DNA of 64,000 nt. It comes from CAWAPD01 sp963783865 (GTDB taxonomy: Bacteria > Actinomycetota > Thermoleophilia > UBA2241). The stretch spans positions 310,001 through 374,000 of the forward strand of contig CAWAPD010000001.1 in the NCBI GenBank assembly GCA_963783865.1. The letters are read 5' to 3'. Made by a program: the position numbers and the translations under genes. Shown here one piece after another: positions 48,963 to 57,623 of this stretch. The stretch's first letter is position 1. Each line of letters starts with the position of its first letter. A model generated the notes under the pieces. It was not told the origin of the DNA and did no database searches. It was given only the letters and a program-made list of their open reading frames with translations.

Positions 48963-49865
48963 ATGCCGGCCCGAGGTCGAGCCGTCGTCGTCCTGGGGGC
49001 GCCCATGGAGTCCGAGGCGCTGCTTCAGGGCGTCAATCTCATGCCGGCGGCGCTGCGCGCCGCCGGCCTCGTCGACGGCCTCGCGGCCGCCGATGCCGGC
49101 GACCTCCCCATCAGCATCACCGACCAGGAGCGCGACGCCCGCACCGGCCTCGTCGCCTACGGGCAGGTCTGCGCCGCGACGGGCGTCGTGCGCGACGGCG
49201 TCCTTTCGCTCCTCGGGGGCGACGCGCTGCCGCTCGTGGTCGGCGGCTGCTGCGGGATCCTGGTCGGCATCTTCGCCGCCCTGACCCAGCGCCACGGACG
49301 CGTGGGGCTCGCCTTCGTCGATGGTCACTACGACTTCTACGACGGCGTGACGGCACCAGCCGCGGCGCTGGCCGACATCGAGCTGCGGGTCCTCACCGGC
49401 TCAGGACCGGCCGAGCTCGTGAACGCCGGCCCCCGACAGCCCCTGCTCGAGCCGCGCGACGCCTGGCTGCTGGCCTGCCGTGACGCCTCGCAGATGGTGG
49501 CCGCGAGTTCTCCCGATCCGTTCGTCGAAATCGCCGCGGCGCACTTCCGCGACGACCAGGCCGTGAAGAAGCTCGGGGCGGCCCGGGTCGGCCGCGAGGC
49601 CGCTCGCGGCCTCGCGGCCGACCCGGGCCGCTTCTGGCTGCACGTCGACCTCGACGTCCTGTCGACGGCCGTAATGCCGGCCGTCGACTACCTCCTGCCG
49701 GGTGGTCTCGACTGGGACGAGCTCACCGACCTCCTGCGGCCGCTGACGTCGTCGCCTGCGCTCCTGGGCATGGATGTGACGATCTACAACCCGAGCCTCG
49801 ACCCCGGTCGGCGCCTGGCGCCCCGGATCGTCCGCCTCCTGCGGGACGTGCTCACACCGGACTGA
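48963..49865 (+). CDS. Arginase/agmatinase-fold protein with altered metal site
   Basis: 300 residues. The fold is recognisable by the DAHxD-like DGHYD (residues 120-124, ligands Asp, His, Asp kept) and HVDLDVLS (227-234, for the DxD motif). The first metal-binding motif, normally GGDHS, reads GGCCG here (94-98), so Asp and the ligand His are both replaced by Cys, and the late Glu of the family is Thr in GMDVTIYNP. A binuclear Mn arginase chemistry is therefore unlikely; a different metal or function is possible. It starts 10 nt after the QueG-like gene. Residues about 206-223 are encoded by a 26-bp perfect inverted repeat. Confidence 0.8.
   Translation: MPARGRAVVVLGAPMESEALLQGVNLMPAALRAAGLVDGLAAADAGDLPISITDQERDARTGLVAYGQVCAATGVVRDGVLSLLGGDALPLVVGGCCGILVGIFAALTQRHGRVGLAFVDGHYDFYDGVTAPAAALADIELRVLTGSGPAELVNAGPRQPLLEPRDAWLLACRDASQMVAASSPDPFVEIAAAHFRDDQAVKKLGAARVGREAARGLAADPGRFWLHVDLDVLSTAVMPAVDYLLPGGLDWDELTDLLRPLTSSPALLGMDVTIYNPSLDPGRRLAPRIVRLLRDVLTPD
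49578..49631. repeat. 26-bp perfect inverted repeat inside the arginase-family gene
   Basis: Arms 49578-49603 and 49606-49631 are exactly complementary with a 2-nt loop, the longest arm pair found in the window. Encodes an Ala/Arg/Gly-rich surface stretch just before the HVDLD motif. Confidence 0.9.
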
Positions 49866-49926
49866 GACCGGCCGGACTCGACCGCGCCGGGTCGTTGGCC
49901 GATACTGGACGGGCACCGCCATCGAA

Positions 49927-50610
49927 GTGGAGAGCGAAGGAGACGTGCTCTACCTCGTCCGCCACGGCCAGACCGATTGGAACCTCGACCCGGCACGCTG
50001 CCAGGGGTCGACCGACACGCCGCTGAACGACGCCGGCCGCGAGCAGGCTCGCCGGCTCGGCCGGGAGCTGCGCGGCCGCGGCATCGAGACGGTCGTCACG
50101 AGCGAGCTCTCACGGGCCCGCGAGACCGCCGAACTGGCGCGCGAGGAGCTCGATCCGCAGCCGCCGCTGACCGTCGACCCACGCCTGGCGGAGGCCGACC
50201 GGGGCACGTGGGAAGGACGCAGCTTCCCCGAGATCACCGAGACGGAGCCCGAGGTCTGGGCCGCCTACCGCGAGCACCCCGAGACGTTCCGCTTCCCCGG
50301 CGGCGAGAGCCTGGCCGAGCAGCAACGGCGCGTGCTCGAGGCGGTGCGCGACGCGGCCCTGTCGGGCCGCGTCGCGCTTCTGGTCACTCACGGCGGCAGC
50401 ATCCGGCTGGTGCGTGCGTTCGTCGAGGGCCGCGGGATCGAGTCGTTCCACGAGCTCCGGACGACCAACGGCACCCTCGTGGAGATCGACGAGCCGGGAC
50501 TGGCGGCGCGGATCGCCGCGTTCCTGCACAGCGACGACCTCGGCGACCGTGACGACGACGAGCGCGAACGCGACGAGCGCGACAGAGACGACAGCGACGG
50601 CGACGTCTGA
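49927..50610 (+). CDS. Histidine phosphatase family protein (phosphoglycerate mutase-like)
   Basis: About 227 residues. The RHG motif LYLVRHGQTDWNLDP opens the domain with the phospho-accepting His, STDTPLNDAGREQARRLGREL follows, Glu is in ADRGTWEGRSF, and the second His in LLVTHGGSIRLV. It is a cofactor-independent-of-context phosphatase of the CobC/PhoE/GpmB group; the substrate is unknown. GTG 49927 is used because GTG 49945 lies only 2 nt from AAGGAG. The C-terminal 25 residues are an Asp/Arg/Glu repeat of low complexity. Confidence 0.85.
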   Translation: MESEGDVLYLVRHGQTDWNLDPARCQGSTDTPLNDAGREQARRLGRELRGRGIETVVTSELSRARETAELAREELDPQPPLTVDPRLAEADRGTWEGRSFPEITETEPEVWAAYREHPETFRFPGGESLAEQQRRVLEAVRDAALSGRVALLVTHGGSIRLVRAFVEGRGIESFHELRTTNGTLVEIDEPGLAARIAAFLHSDDLGDRDDDERERDERDRDDSDGDV

Positions 50611-50625
50611 GCGCCGCCGGCCGGC

Positions 50626-51780
50626 TCAGCGCGTGAGCGCGGCCTGCCGGCGCAGGTAGGCGCGCGGGGCCGACGGCGCGCGCAGCGGAGCCGCCGCCGG
50701 CGCGACCGCCGCGGCGGCGGGCGTAGCCGGCGCACTCGCCGTCGCGCCGTCCTCGACCTGATGGCCGGTCACCTTGAGCTTCACCAGCCCGCCGTCGGCG
50801 CCGACGAGGCTCAGCGAGCCGCCCTGGTCGGCGACCAGCCACAGGTGCCAGGTGCCGCCCAGGTCGACGGTGCGGTGGAACGTGAGCATGCGGTAGGCGC
50901 CGCTCGCGAGCTTGACCCCCACCGAGCCGAAGTCGCGCACCTCGTCGCCCGGCCCGCGGCCGACGAGGGTGACCCGCCAGGCCCCGCGCTCGCGGCCGCC
51001 GTTGCGCACCGTGAGCGTGGCGTCGACTTTGTCGCCCACCTTGTGCATGTCACCGGCGACCGTGATAGGGCCGATGAGCCGCAGCGCGGCCGCGCCCGCC
51101 GGAGCGGCCGGTCCGGTCCACGGCGTGGTCGTGGCCGCGGCGGGGGCGCTCGTCGAGGCCGCCGCACCGCTCTGCGACACGAGCTGCATGCCGGGGTAGT
51201 AGTAGGCGAGGATCCACCTGTGGTCCTTGCCCTGGTCGGCCCAGTACTGCGAGCCCCACTGCGTCATGTGGTAGCCGTCGGTCGCGCCCCCGTTGTAGGC
51301 GCCGGCGTAGTAGGAGGCCTGGAAGACGGCGCCGCCGCGCGTGAGGGCGGTGCTCCACGTCGCGTCCACGGCGTCGTGGTAGCGCTGCCCGTAGTCCCAG
51401 TCCATGTAGACCTGGTAGTTGGTCGTGTCGTCCACGTCGGCGCCCCAGGCGGCCACGTCGGGCAGCTTGGTCGGACGCGTCGCCCAGTACCAGGCGTAGG
51501 CCTTGACCGCGAGGGCGCCGGCCTGGAGCGCCTGGTCGGAGAAGGCGCTGGGCGGCGCCCACTCGTGCGACAGCACGCGGGCGCAGTAGGTGCGGAAGTC
51601 GACCGTGTCGACGCGCACGATCACGCCGTTGGGATCGTTGGCGGGGAACCGGCGGGCCACCTCGATCGTGGCCGGCGGGGTGAGGGAGGCGGCGCTCGTC
51701 GCCGCGATCGCCACGTCGGCGAACGCCAGCGTGGCGATCGCGGCGACGAGCGCCGCCAGCACGATCCTGCTCCTGCTCAC
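50626..51780 (-). CDS. Secreted SpoIID/LytB-domain protein
   Basis: 384 residues. Signal peptide (residues 1-27, cleavage near AIAAT), then a SpoIID/LytB domain with VDTVDFRTYCARVLSHEWAP (VNLE.YL.GVV.EM.. block of SpoIID), ALQAGALAVKAYAWYW, and YHMTQWGSQYWADQGKDHRWIL. SpoIID-type proteins are lytic transglycosylases or amidase enhancers acting on glycan strands; non-spore-formers use them in wall remodelling. The C-terminal half is a beta-sandwich-like region followed by an Ala/Pro-rich tail. GTG 51780 follows GGAGGG. Confidence 0.85.
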   Translation of the reverse strand: MSRSRIVLAALVAAIATLAFADVAIAATSAASLTPPATIEVARRFPANDPNGVIVRVDTVDFRTYCARVLSHEWAPPSAFSDQALQAGALAVKAYAWYWATRPTKLPDVAAWGADVDDTTNYQVYMDWDYGQRYHDAVDATWSTALTRGGAVFQASYYAGAYNGGATDGYHMTQWGSQYWADQGKDHRWILAYYYPGMQLVSQSGAAASTSAPAAATTTPWTGPAAPAGAAALRLIGPITVAGDMHKVGDKVDATLTVRNGGRERGAWRVTLVGRGPGDEVRDFGSVGVKLASGAYRMLTFHRTVDLGGTWHLWLVADQGGSLSLVGADGGLVKLKVTGHQVEDGATASAPATPAAAAVAPAAAPLRAPSAPRAYLRRQAALTR

Positions 51781-51850
51781 GTTCCCTCCATGGTGGGCCT
51801 GCGTCGGAGACGCGCCGGCGCGAGCCGGGGTTCGCTCTGGTCCGAGCCTG

Positions 51851-51857
51851 TAAGATA
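51851..51857. promoter_or_regulatory. Overlapping divergent -10 boxes between SpoIID and flippase genes
   Basis: On the plus strand TAAGAT (51851-51856) ends 7 nt before ATG 51864, predicting a leaderless flippase mRNA. On the minus strand TATCTT (51857-51852) overlaps it almost fully, so the two promoters would compete. Confidence 0.45.
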
Positions 51858-51863
51858 GCCCAC

Positions 51864-53579
51864 ATGGCTGCGGACGCCAAACCCGCCGGCGGCGGCATCG
51901 CCACCCTCTTCAGAGACTCCGCTTTCTACGGCGCGGGCCGCATGCTCCAGAAGTTCCTCTGGATGCTGCTGGTCCCTCTCTACACCAGCTACCTCACGCC
52001 GCGCGACTACGGCGTCATGGGCATGGTCATCGTCACCCAGGGACTCCTCGACGTGATCGTGACCGCAGGCTGGGACAGCACCTTCAGCCGCTTCTATTTC
52101 GAGGAGCACACCGACACCTACCGGCGCAAGGTGATCACCCAGACCTTCTACGTCGACACCATCTATCCCGCGTTCTTCCTGGGGTTCCTGCTGCTCGTCA
52201 TGCCGTGGCTCTCCGAGACCATCATGCACGCTCCCGGCTACACGCTGTACTTCGACCTGGCCGTGATCACCCTGTTCTTCACGAACCTGAGCGACCTGCC
52301 GTTCACGCTCATGCGCCTCGACCACAGGCCCAGGATGTTCCTGGCGTTCACGACCTCGAAGGCGCTCATCCAGATCCCGCTCACGGTCGTGTTCGTCGCC
52401 TGGATGCACCTCGGGGTGTACGGCGTGCTGCTCGGCAACCTGGTGCCGGCGGTGCTGCTGAACATCGCGGCGCTGCCCAGCTACGTCCACCGGCTGCGCT
52501 TCTCGTGGGAGCCGGAGCTGTTCCGCCACATGGCCTCGTTCGCCATCGCCAACGTACCGGCCATGCTCGCCTTCTACGTGCTCAACTTCTCGGACCGGTT
52601 CCTGCTGAACCGCTACTCCACCCTCAGCCAGGTCGGCCTCTACACCGCCTCGTACACGCTGGCCCAGCCGGTCTACTTCGCCGGCTTCGCCTTCCGCCTG
52701 GCCTGGCCGCAGTGGCACTACCGCTGGCTCAAGCAGCCCGCCGTCCACAAGCGCCAGGTGGCGCGCGGCTACACCTACTACATGCTGCTGACCTGCGTGA
52801 TGGTCGTGCTGCTGGGCGCGTTCATGCCGCTGATGATCCGGGTGCTGCTGCGCCGGCCGTCGTTCTGGGGCGTCGGCACGGCGGCCTTCGTACTGATCCT
52901 CAGCTACGCGGCCTACAACACCTACCACCTGTTCCTGGTCGGCGTGAACGTGACCCGCAAGAACCGCTACCTGCCGGTGCCGGTGGTGATCGCGGCGCTG
53001 GTCAACATCGCCATCAACGTCGTCTTCATCCCCAGGTACGGGATGATGGCCGCCGCCTGGTCGACGCTGATCGGGTTCGTGCTGCTGGCCGTGATGATGC
53101 GTTCGCTGTCGAACCACTACTATCCGATCCCGCACGAGTGGGTACGGGTCGGCAAGATCGTGCTGGCCACCGCGGTGACCCTGCTCGCGGTCTACGGGGT
53201 CGGGCGCGCGATCGGCACCACGGTCTCCATGCCGTTCTGGAGCCTGGTGCGCCACGAGATCGCGATCTCGCCCCTGCTGGCGCTGTTCCCGCTCACCTTG
53301 TGGGCGACCCGTTTCCTGCAGCCGGCCGAGAAGCCGGCCGTGCGGCGGCTGTGGCTGCAGGCCACGGGGCGCGGCCGCAAGGCGGCTGCGCCCGTCCCGG
53401 GCCTGCAGCCGGCAGCCGCCGCGGCGAGCGCCGGCGAGGCGGCAGGCAGGGCCGCCACGGGCACCGGCGACGAGCTCGACGGCGTGACCTTCACCGAGGA
53501 GCAGCTGGCCCAGGAGGAAGACCACGAGGTGCGGGCCTGGAGCGCCGACGCGCGCGACGACCCGGGAGCGTTGCCGTGA
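51864..53579 (+). CDS. Polysaccharide/lipid-linked glycan flippase (Wzx/MATE-type)
   Basis: 571 residues with about 14 hydrophobic segments. The first helix block (FRDSAFYGAGRMLQKFL, then LLVPLYTSYLTPRDYGVMG) is typical of the polysaccharide-export PST/Wzx branch of the MOP superfamily; NFSDRFLLNRYSTLSQVGLYTASY is the next conserved part. It should move lipid-linked oligosaccharides to the outer leaflet. A basic and acidic cytoplasmic tail of about 85 residues follows the last helix. First gene of the second glycan cluster, overlapping the glycosyltransferase gene by four bases. Confidence 0.9.
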   Translation: MAADAKPAGGGIATLFRDSAFYGAGRMLQKFLWMLLVPLYTSYLTPRDYGVMGMVIVTQGLLDVIVTAGWDSTFSRFYFEEHTDTYRRKVITQTFYVDTIYPAFFLGFLLLVMPWLSETIMHAPGYTLYFDLAVITLFFTNLSDLPFTLMRLDHRPRMFLAFTTSKALIQIPLTVVFVAWMHLGVYGVLLGNLVPAVLLNIAALPSYVHRLRFSWEPELFRHMASFAIANVPAMLAFYVLNFSDRFLLNRYSTLSQVGLYTASYTLAQPVYFAGFAFRLAWPQWHYRWLKQPAVHKRQVARGYTYYMLLTCVMVVLLGAFMPLMIRVLLRRPSFWGVGTAAFVLILSYAAYNTYHLFLVGVNVTRKNRYLPVPVVIAALVNIAINVVFIPRYGMMAAAWSTLIGFVLLAVMMRSLSNHYYPIPHEWVRVGKIVLATAVTLLAVYGVGRAIGTTVSMPFWSLVRHEIAISPLLALFPLTLWATRFLQPAEKPAVRRLWLQATGRGRKAAAPVPGLQPAAAAASAGEAAGRAATGTGDELDGVTFTEEQLAQEEDHEVRAWSADARDDPGALP

Positions 53580-54823
53580 GCGTGCTCATCGTGTCGCACC
53601 TCTACCCGGCGCCGGGCCACGAGCGGCACTTGTTCGTGCATGAGCAGGCGCGCGAGCTGGCGCGGCTCGGGGTCGAGGTGGAGGTGCTCTCGCCGACCGG
53701 CTACGCGCCGCACGTGCTGCGCTTCGACCCGCGGGTCCGGCGGCGCGCCCTGCGCCCGCCGCAGGCCGTGCGCGACGGCGTGGTCGCCCGCTACCCGCGG
53801 GTCGTCGTGCTGCCCCGCCGGCTGCTGTTCTCGCGCTCGGGCGACCTCTACGACCTCACGCTGCGCCGCACCCTGCCCGGCCTGCGCGAGCGCGGCGTCG
53901 AGCTGGTCCACGCCCACCAGGCGTTGCCCGACGGGGCCGCGGCGGCGAAGCTGGCCGCGGCCCTCGGCCTGCCCTACGTCGTCACCGTCCACGGCGTCGA
54001 CGTCTACCAGCACCTGCGGCTCGGCGGCCGCGTCGCGCAGGCGACCGCGCAGGTGCTGCGCGACGCGGCCGCGGTGGTCGCCGTCTCGCAGGCGGTCGCG
54101 CGCCTGCTGGCGCCGTACGTCGACCCGGCGCGCCTGCACGTCAACGCCAACGGCACGACGCTGCCTCCCGACCCGGTCGCGCCGGCCGACGCGTACGGAG
54201 ACGACCCGCTCCTGTTCAGCGCGGGCTATCTGATCGAGCGGAAGGGCTTCGCCACCGTGCTGGCCGCCCTAGGGGCGATCGCCGGGCGGCGCGGCCTCGC
54301 GGCCGCGCCGCAGCTGGCGATCGCCGGCGACGGCCCGCTGAAGGCCGCGCTCGAGCGCGACGCGCTGGCGCGCGGCCTCGCCAGCAAGGTCCACCTGCTC
54401 GGCCGGGTGCCCCACGCCGAGGCGCTCGCGCTCATGGCCCGCGCCCGGCTGTTCGTGCTGCCCAGCCGGGACGAGGCCTTCGGGCTCGTCTACACTGAGG
54501 CGATGGCCCAGGGCACGCCCGTCGTCGCCTGCCGTGGCGAGGGACCGGAGGACTTCGTCCGCGACAGCGAGAACGGGTATCTCGTGCCCTGGAGCGACGC
54601 GGACGCGCTCGCGAGCGTGATCGAGCGCGTCCTCGACGACCCGGAGGCCGCGGCCCGGCTCGGCGAAGCCGCACGGGCCGCGGCCCGCGAGCTCACCTGG
54701 GAGGCGAACGCGATCCGCCAGAAGCAGATCTACGACGACGTGCTGGCCGGCGGCGCCGGCGCAGCCGCGGACGAAGCGCCCGGAGCCTCCGGGGGACCCG
54801 GCGCGGGGGGAGGCGGCCGATGA
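53576..54823 (+). CDS. Glycosyltransferase family 4 (GT-B)
   Basis: 415 residues. N-terminal Rossmann-like half begins VSVLIVSHLYPAPGHERHLFVHEQ with a GT4 acceptor domain and VHAHQALPDGAAAAKLA. The donor half has LFSAGYLIERKGFATVL, LAIAGDGPLKAAL, VHLLGRVPHAEAL, and the EX7E-type FVLPSRDEAFGLVYTEAMAQG, where the two Glu bind the sugar nucleotide. GTG 53576 shares bases with the flippase stop (GTGA). It probably adds a hexose to a lipid-linked glycan; donor and acceptor are unknown. Confidence 0.92.
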   Translation: MSVLIVSHLYPAPGHERHLFVHEQARELARLGVEVEVLSPTGYAPHVLRFDPRVRRRALRPPQAVRDGVVARYPRVVVLPRRLLFSRSGDLYDLTLRRTLPGLRERGVELVHAHQALPDGAAAAKLAAALGLPYVVTVHGVDVYQHLRLGGRVAQATAQVLRDAAAVVAVSQAVARLLAPYVDPARLHVNANGTTLPPDPVAPADAYGDDPLLFSAGYLIERKGFATVLAALGAIAGRRGLAAAPQLAIAGDGPLKAALERDALARGLASKVHLLGRVPHAEALALMARARLFVLPSRDEAFGLVYTEAMAQGTPVVACRGEGPEDFVRDSENGYLVPWSDADALASVIERVLDDPEAAARLGEAARAAARELTWEANAIRQKQIYDDVLAGGAGAAADEAPGASGGPGAGGGGR

Positions 54824-56079
54824 AGGCGGACCGTTTCTTCGCCCGAGCGGCGCTCACGCCGCCGGCCGTGATCCTGCAGTCCTCGTTCGCGAACGCGCTC
54901 GGCATCATCCGCGACCTGGGTTCCAACGGCGTGCCGGTGCTGGCTCTCGACTCGAACCCCCGCGCCCTCGGCTTCGTCTCGCGCTGGGCGGCCGGCATGC
55001 TCTGCCCCGACCCGCTGGCCGACGAGGAGGCCTTCATCCGCTTCCTCGAGCACCTCGGCGAGCGGCTGCCGCGGCCGGGCGTCGTCTTCCCCACCCACGA
55101 CGAGTACATCTGGCCGGTGGCGCGCCACCGCGAGCGGCTCGACCGCTTCTACCGCGTGCCGTTCTCGGGCTGGCAGGCGATGAGCCGCCTGGCCGACAAG
55201 GAGGAGCAGATCGTCTCCGCCCTGCGGGTCGGCGTCGGCGTGCCGCGCACCGTCTTCATCCGCTCGCGCGACGACCTCGCCGCTCACGCCGACGAGATCG
55301 CCGACATCGGGTTCCCTGCCATCTTCAAGCCGGTCGAGTCGCTGGCGTTCAAGCTGCGCTTCCACCGCCCCGTGCTCGAGATCCCGTCGGCCGACGCGCT
55401 CGACGAGGTCTACGACCGCTGCGCCGACTGCGGCGTGCTCATGCTTCAGGAGATCGTGCCCGGGGGCGACGACGAGCTGTGGACGGTGGGGTCGTACGTC
55501 GACGCCGGCTCACAGCCGCTGGCCGTGTTCACCGGCCGCAAGCTGCGCCAGCACCCGCGGACCTTCGGCACGGCGCGCTTCGCCGAGTCGGTATGGGTGC
55601 CGGAGCTGGCCGACGCCGGCGTGCGCCTGCTGCAGGAGCTCGGCTACCACGGCGTGTCGCAGGTGGAGTTCAAGCGCGACGTGCGCAGCGGGGAGTACAA
55701 GCTGATGGAGGTCAACGCCCGCCACTGGCTGTGGCACGCGCTGAGCACGGCGTGCGGCGTCAACCTGTCGCTGGCGGCCTACAGGGATGCGATCGGCGAG
55801 CCCGAACCGGCACCGCGGCAGGTCGACGGCCGCCGCTGGATCCTGCTGACCAAGGACGGGCCCGACAGCCTGCTCGAGATGCTGCGCCGCGAGACGGCGC
55901 CTGCCGACTGGCTGCGCTCGCTGCGGGGCACCCGCATCGACGGCCTCTACGACATGCGGGACCCGGTGCCGGGCGCCATCGCCACCTGGCGGTTCGCGCG
56001 GATGGTGTGGGCGCGGCGGCTGGCCCGCCTGCGGGCCCGGCCCGCCGCGCCCCCCTCCAGGGACGACATGGAGCTGTGA
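54820..56079 (+). CDS. ATP-grasp enzyme (carbamoyl-phosphate-synthase-like ligase)
   Basis: 419 residues. The pre-ATP-grasp domain starts VILQSSFANALGIIRDLGSNGVPVLALDSNP; the ATP-grasp core has LADKEEQIVSALRVGVGVPRT, FPAIFKPVES, LMLQEIVPGGDDELWT and the Mg-binding KLMEVNARHWLW. Similar proteins occur in glycan clusters, where they attach amino acids or other carboxylates to an amino sugar. The ATG overlaps the glycosyltransferase stop by four bases, so they are made together. The amide partner cannot be told from sequence. Confidence 0.88.
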   Translation: MKADRFFARAALTPPAVILQSSFANALGIIRDLGSNGVPVLALDSNPRALGFVSRWAAGMLCPDPLADEEAFIRFLEHLGERLPRPGVVFPTHDEYIWPVARHRERLDRFYRVPFSGWQAMSRLADKEEQIVSALRVGVGVPRTVFIRSRDDLAAHADEIADIGFPAIFKPVESLAFKLRFHRPVLEIPSADALDEVYDRCADCGVLMLQEIVPGGDDELWTVGSYVDAGSQPLAVFTGRKLRQHPRTFGTARFAESVWVPELADAGVRLLQELGYHGVSQVEFKRDVRSGEYKLMEVNARHWLWHALSTACGVNLSLAAYRDAIGEPEPAPRQVDGRRWILLTKDGPDSLLEMLRRETAPADWLRSLRGTRIDGLYDMRDPVPGAIATWRFARMVWARRLARLRARPAAPPSRDDMEL

Positions 56080-56095
56080 TGACGGGGACCCGACG

Positions 56096-57592
56096 ATGAC
56101 CGCCCGCGTGCCCTCCGTGACGGTCTACGTCGAGGCGCCGCCGGCGCTGGCCGCCAAGGCGGCCTGGGTGCTGGGCACGCTGCTGGCGCCGGCCGGCGGC
56201 CGCGCCGAGGTCGTGCGCGACCGCGGCGCGGCCGCCGGATGTGCCCTGGCCTACGCACCCGAGCCGGTCCCCGGCGTGCCGACGCTACCCTTCGCGCCCG
56301 AAGCGGCCGCGACGATCGAGGCGAAGCGGCCGGTCTCTGGCCACGCGTTCACGCCGATGCAGGTGGGCGGCGAAGCCGTCGCCGGCGCCTTCCCGGTGGG
56401 CGGCGACGGCTTCGCCGCCCCGTTCGACCTGGTCGCCTCGGCCTTCGTGCCGCTGGCCTGCTGGGACGAGTTCACGACCACCGAACGCGACCAGCACGGA
56501 CGCCTGCCGTTCGCCGCCAGCGTGTACGCGCACGCCGACGCGCTCCGACTCGCCGAGCCGGCCGTCGACGGGTACGCGCGCATCGTGCGCGCGCTGGTCG
56601 ACGGCCGCCGGGCCGAGGCCGGCCTGCCGCCGCTGCCGGGGGTGGACTGGGGCGAGGGCGAGGGCGAAGCGGGCCGGGCCCGCTTCGCCCTCGCCCTCAC
56701 CCACGACGTCGACGGCCTCAAGCGCTGGACCAGGCGCGGCTGGCTGGCCGCCGGCAAGCGCACCGTCGGCGCCGTGCGCACGCGCGACTTCAAGAAGGCG
56801 CGTTTCGAGCTCGGCGGCACCGCCTACGGGCTGGTCCGCGACGTGCCCCGCGGCGAAGATCCCTACTGGACCTTCCCTCACCTGCTGAGCCGCGAAGACG
56901 AGCTCGGCGTCGCCTCCACGTTCTTCCTGCTCGCCGGGCATAGCCACCCGATCGACGGCTCGCAACCCGGGGTCTACCAGCGCCGCCTGCCCGACCTGCT
57001 GCGCCTGCTCGGGCTGCACCGCCGCGAGGTCGGCCTGCACGGCAACCACGCCGACGGCCGCGACGCGGCGGCGCTCGCCGACCACCGCTCGTCGCTGGGC
57101 GAGCGCGCCGGCCAGACGATCGACGGCGTCCGCTTCCACTACCTCAAATGCGCCTACCACGAGACGCTGCCGCTCCTCGATGCCGCCGGCTTCGCCTACG
57201 ACACGAGCATCGCGTTCGCCGAGCGCGAGGGCTTCCGCTGCGGCTGCAGCTTCCCGTTCCACCCCTACGACGTGCGCCGCGACCGGCCGCTGGCCGTCAT
57301 CGAGCTGCCGCTGGCGCTGATGGACTCGACCCTGCAGGAGAAGAAGTACCGCGCCCTCGACGCCGATGCGGCCGCTGAGGCGGCGCCGGCCGCGCTCCGG
57401 CCCCTGGCCGGATCGGGCGGCGGCGCTGCCGTCCTCTGGCACCACAACCGCTTCCACCCCTGGGTCGGCCAGGGCTACGGGGACGTCTACTGGCAGCTGG
57501 TCGACTGGGTACGCGAGCAGGGCGGCGTGGCGCTGCCGGCCGGCGAGGTCGTGCGCCGCTGGCGCGCGGCGACCGGGGAGACGACGCTGTGA
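56096..57592 (+). CDS. Polysaccharide deacetylase-like (NodB/CE4) protein with N-terminal extra domain
   Basis: 498 residues. Residues 1-200 form a domain of the type often fused to deacetylases of this size (EFTTTERDQHGRLPFAASVY is conserved in them). The CE4 catalytic part follows with ALTHDVDGLKRWTRRGWLA (metal-binding Asp), the VGLHGNHAD metal-His block, CAYHETLPLLDAAGFAYDTS and a C-terminal WHHNRFHPW. It would remove N-acetyl groups from a surface polysaccharide. A 21-bp perfect inverted repeat (56654-56698) encodes the linker between the two domains. Confidence 0.85.
   Translation: MTARVPSVTVYVEAPPALAAKAAWVLGTLLAPAGGRAEVVRDRGAAAGCALAYAPEPVPGVPTLPFAPEAAATIEAKRPVSGHAFTPMQVGGEAVAGAFPVGGDGFAAPFDLVASAFVPLACWDEFTTTERDQHGRLPFAASVYAHADALRLAEPAVDGYARIVRALVDGRRAEAGLPPLPGVDWGEGEGEAGRARFALALTHDVDGLKRWTRRGWLAAGKRTVGAVRTRDFKKARFELGGTAYGLVRDVPRGEDPYWTFPHLLSREDELGVASTFFLLAGHSHPIDGSQPGVYQRRLPDLLRLLGLHRREVGLHGNHADGRDAAALADHRSSLGERAGQTIDGVRFHYLKCAYHETLPLLDAAGFAYDTSIAFAEREGFRCGCSFPFHPYDVRRDRPLAVIELPLALMDSTLQEKKYRALDADAAAEAAPAALRPLAGSGGGAAVLWHHNRFHPWVGQGYGDVYWQLVDWVREQGGVALPAGEVVRRWRAATGETTL
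56654..56698. repeat. 21-bp perfect inverted repeat inside the deacetylase gene
   Basis: Arms 56654-56674 and 56678-56698, 3-nt loop. Encodes the Gly/Glu to Ala/Arg linker that joins the N-terminal domain to the NodB domain. Confidence 0.9.
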
Positions 57593-57623
57593 CCGCGCTG
57601 ACGCGCGACCGGGAGGCGCCGCG

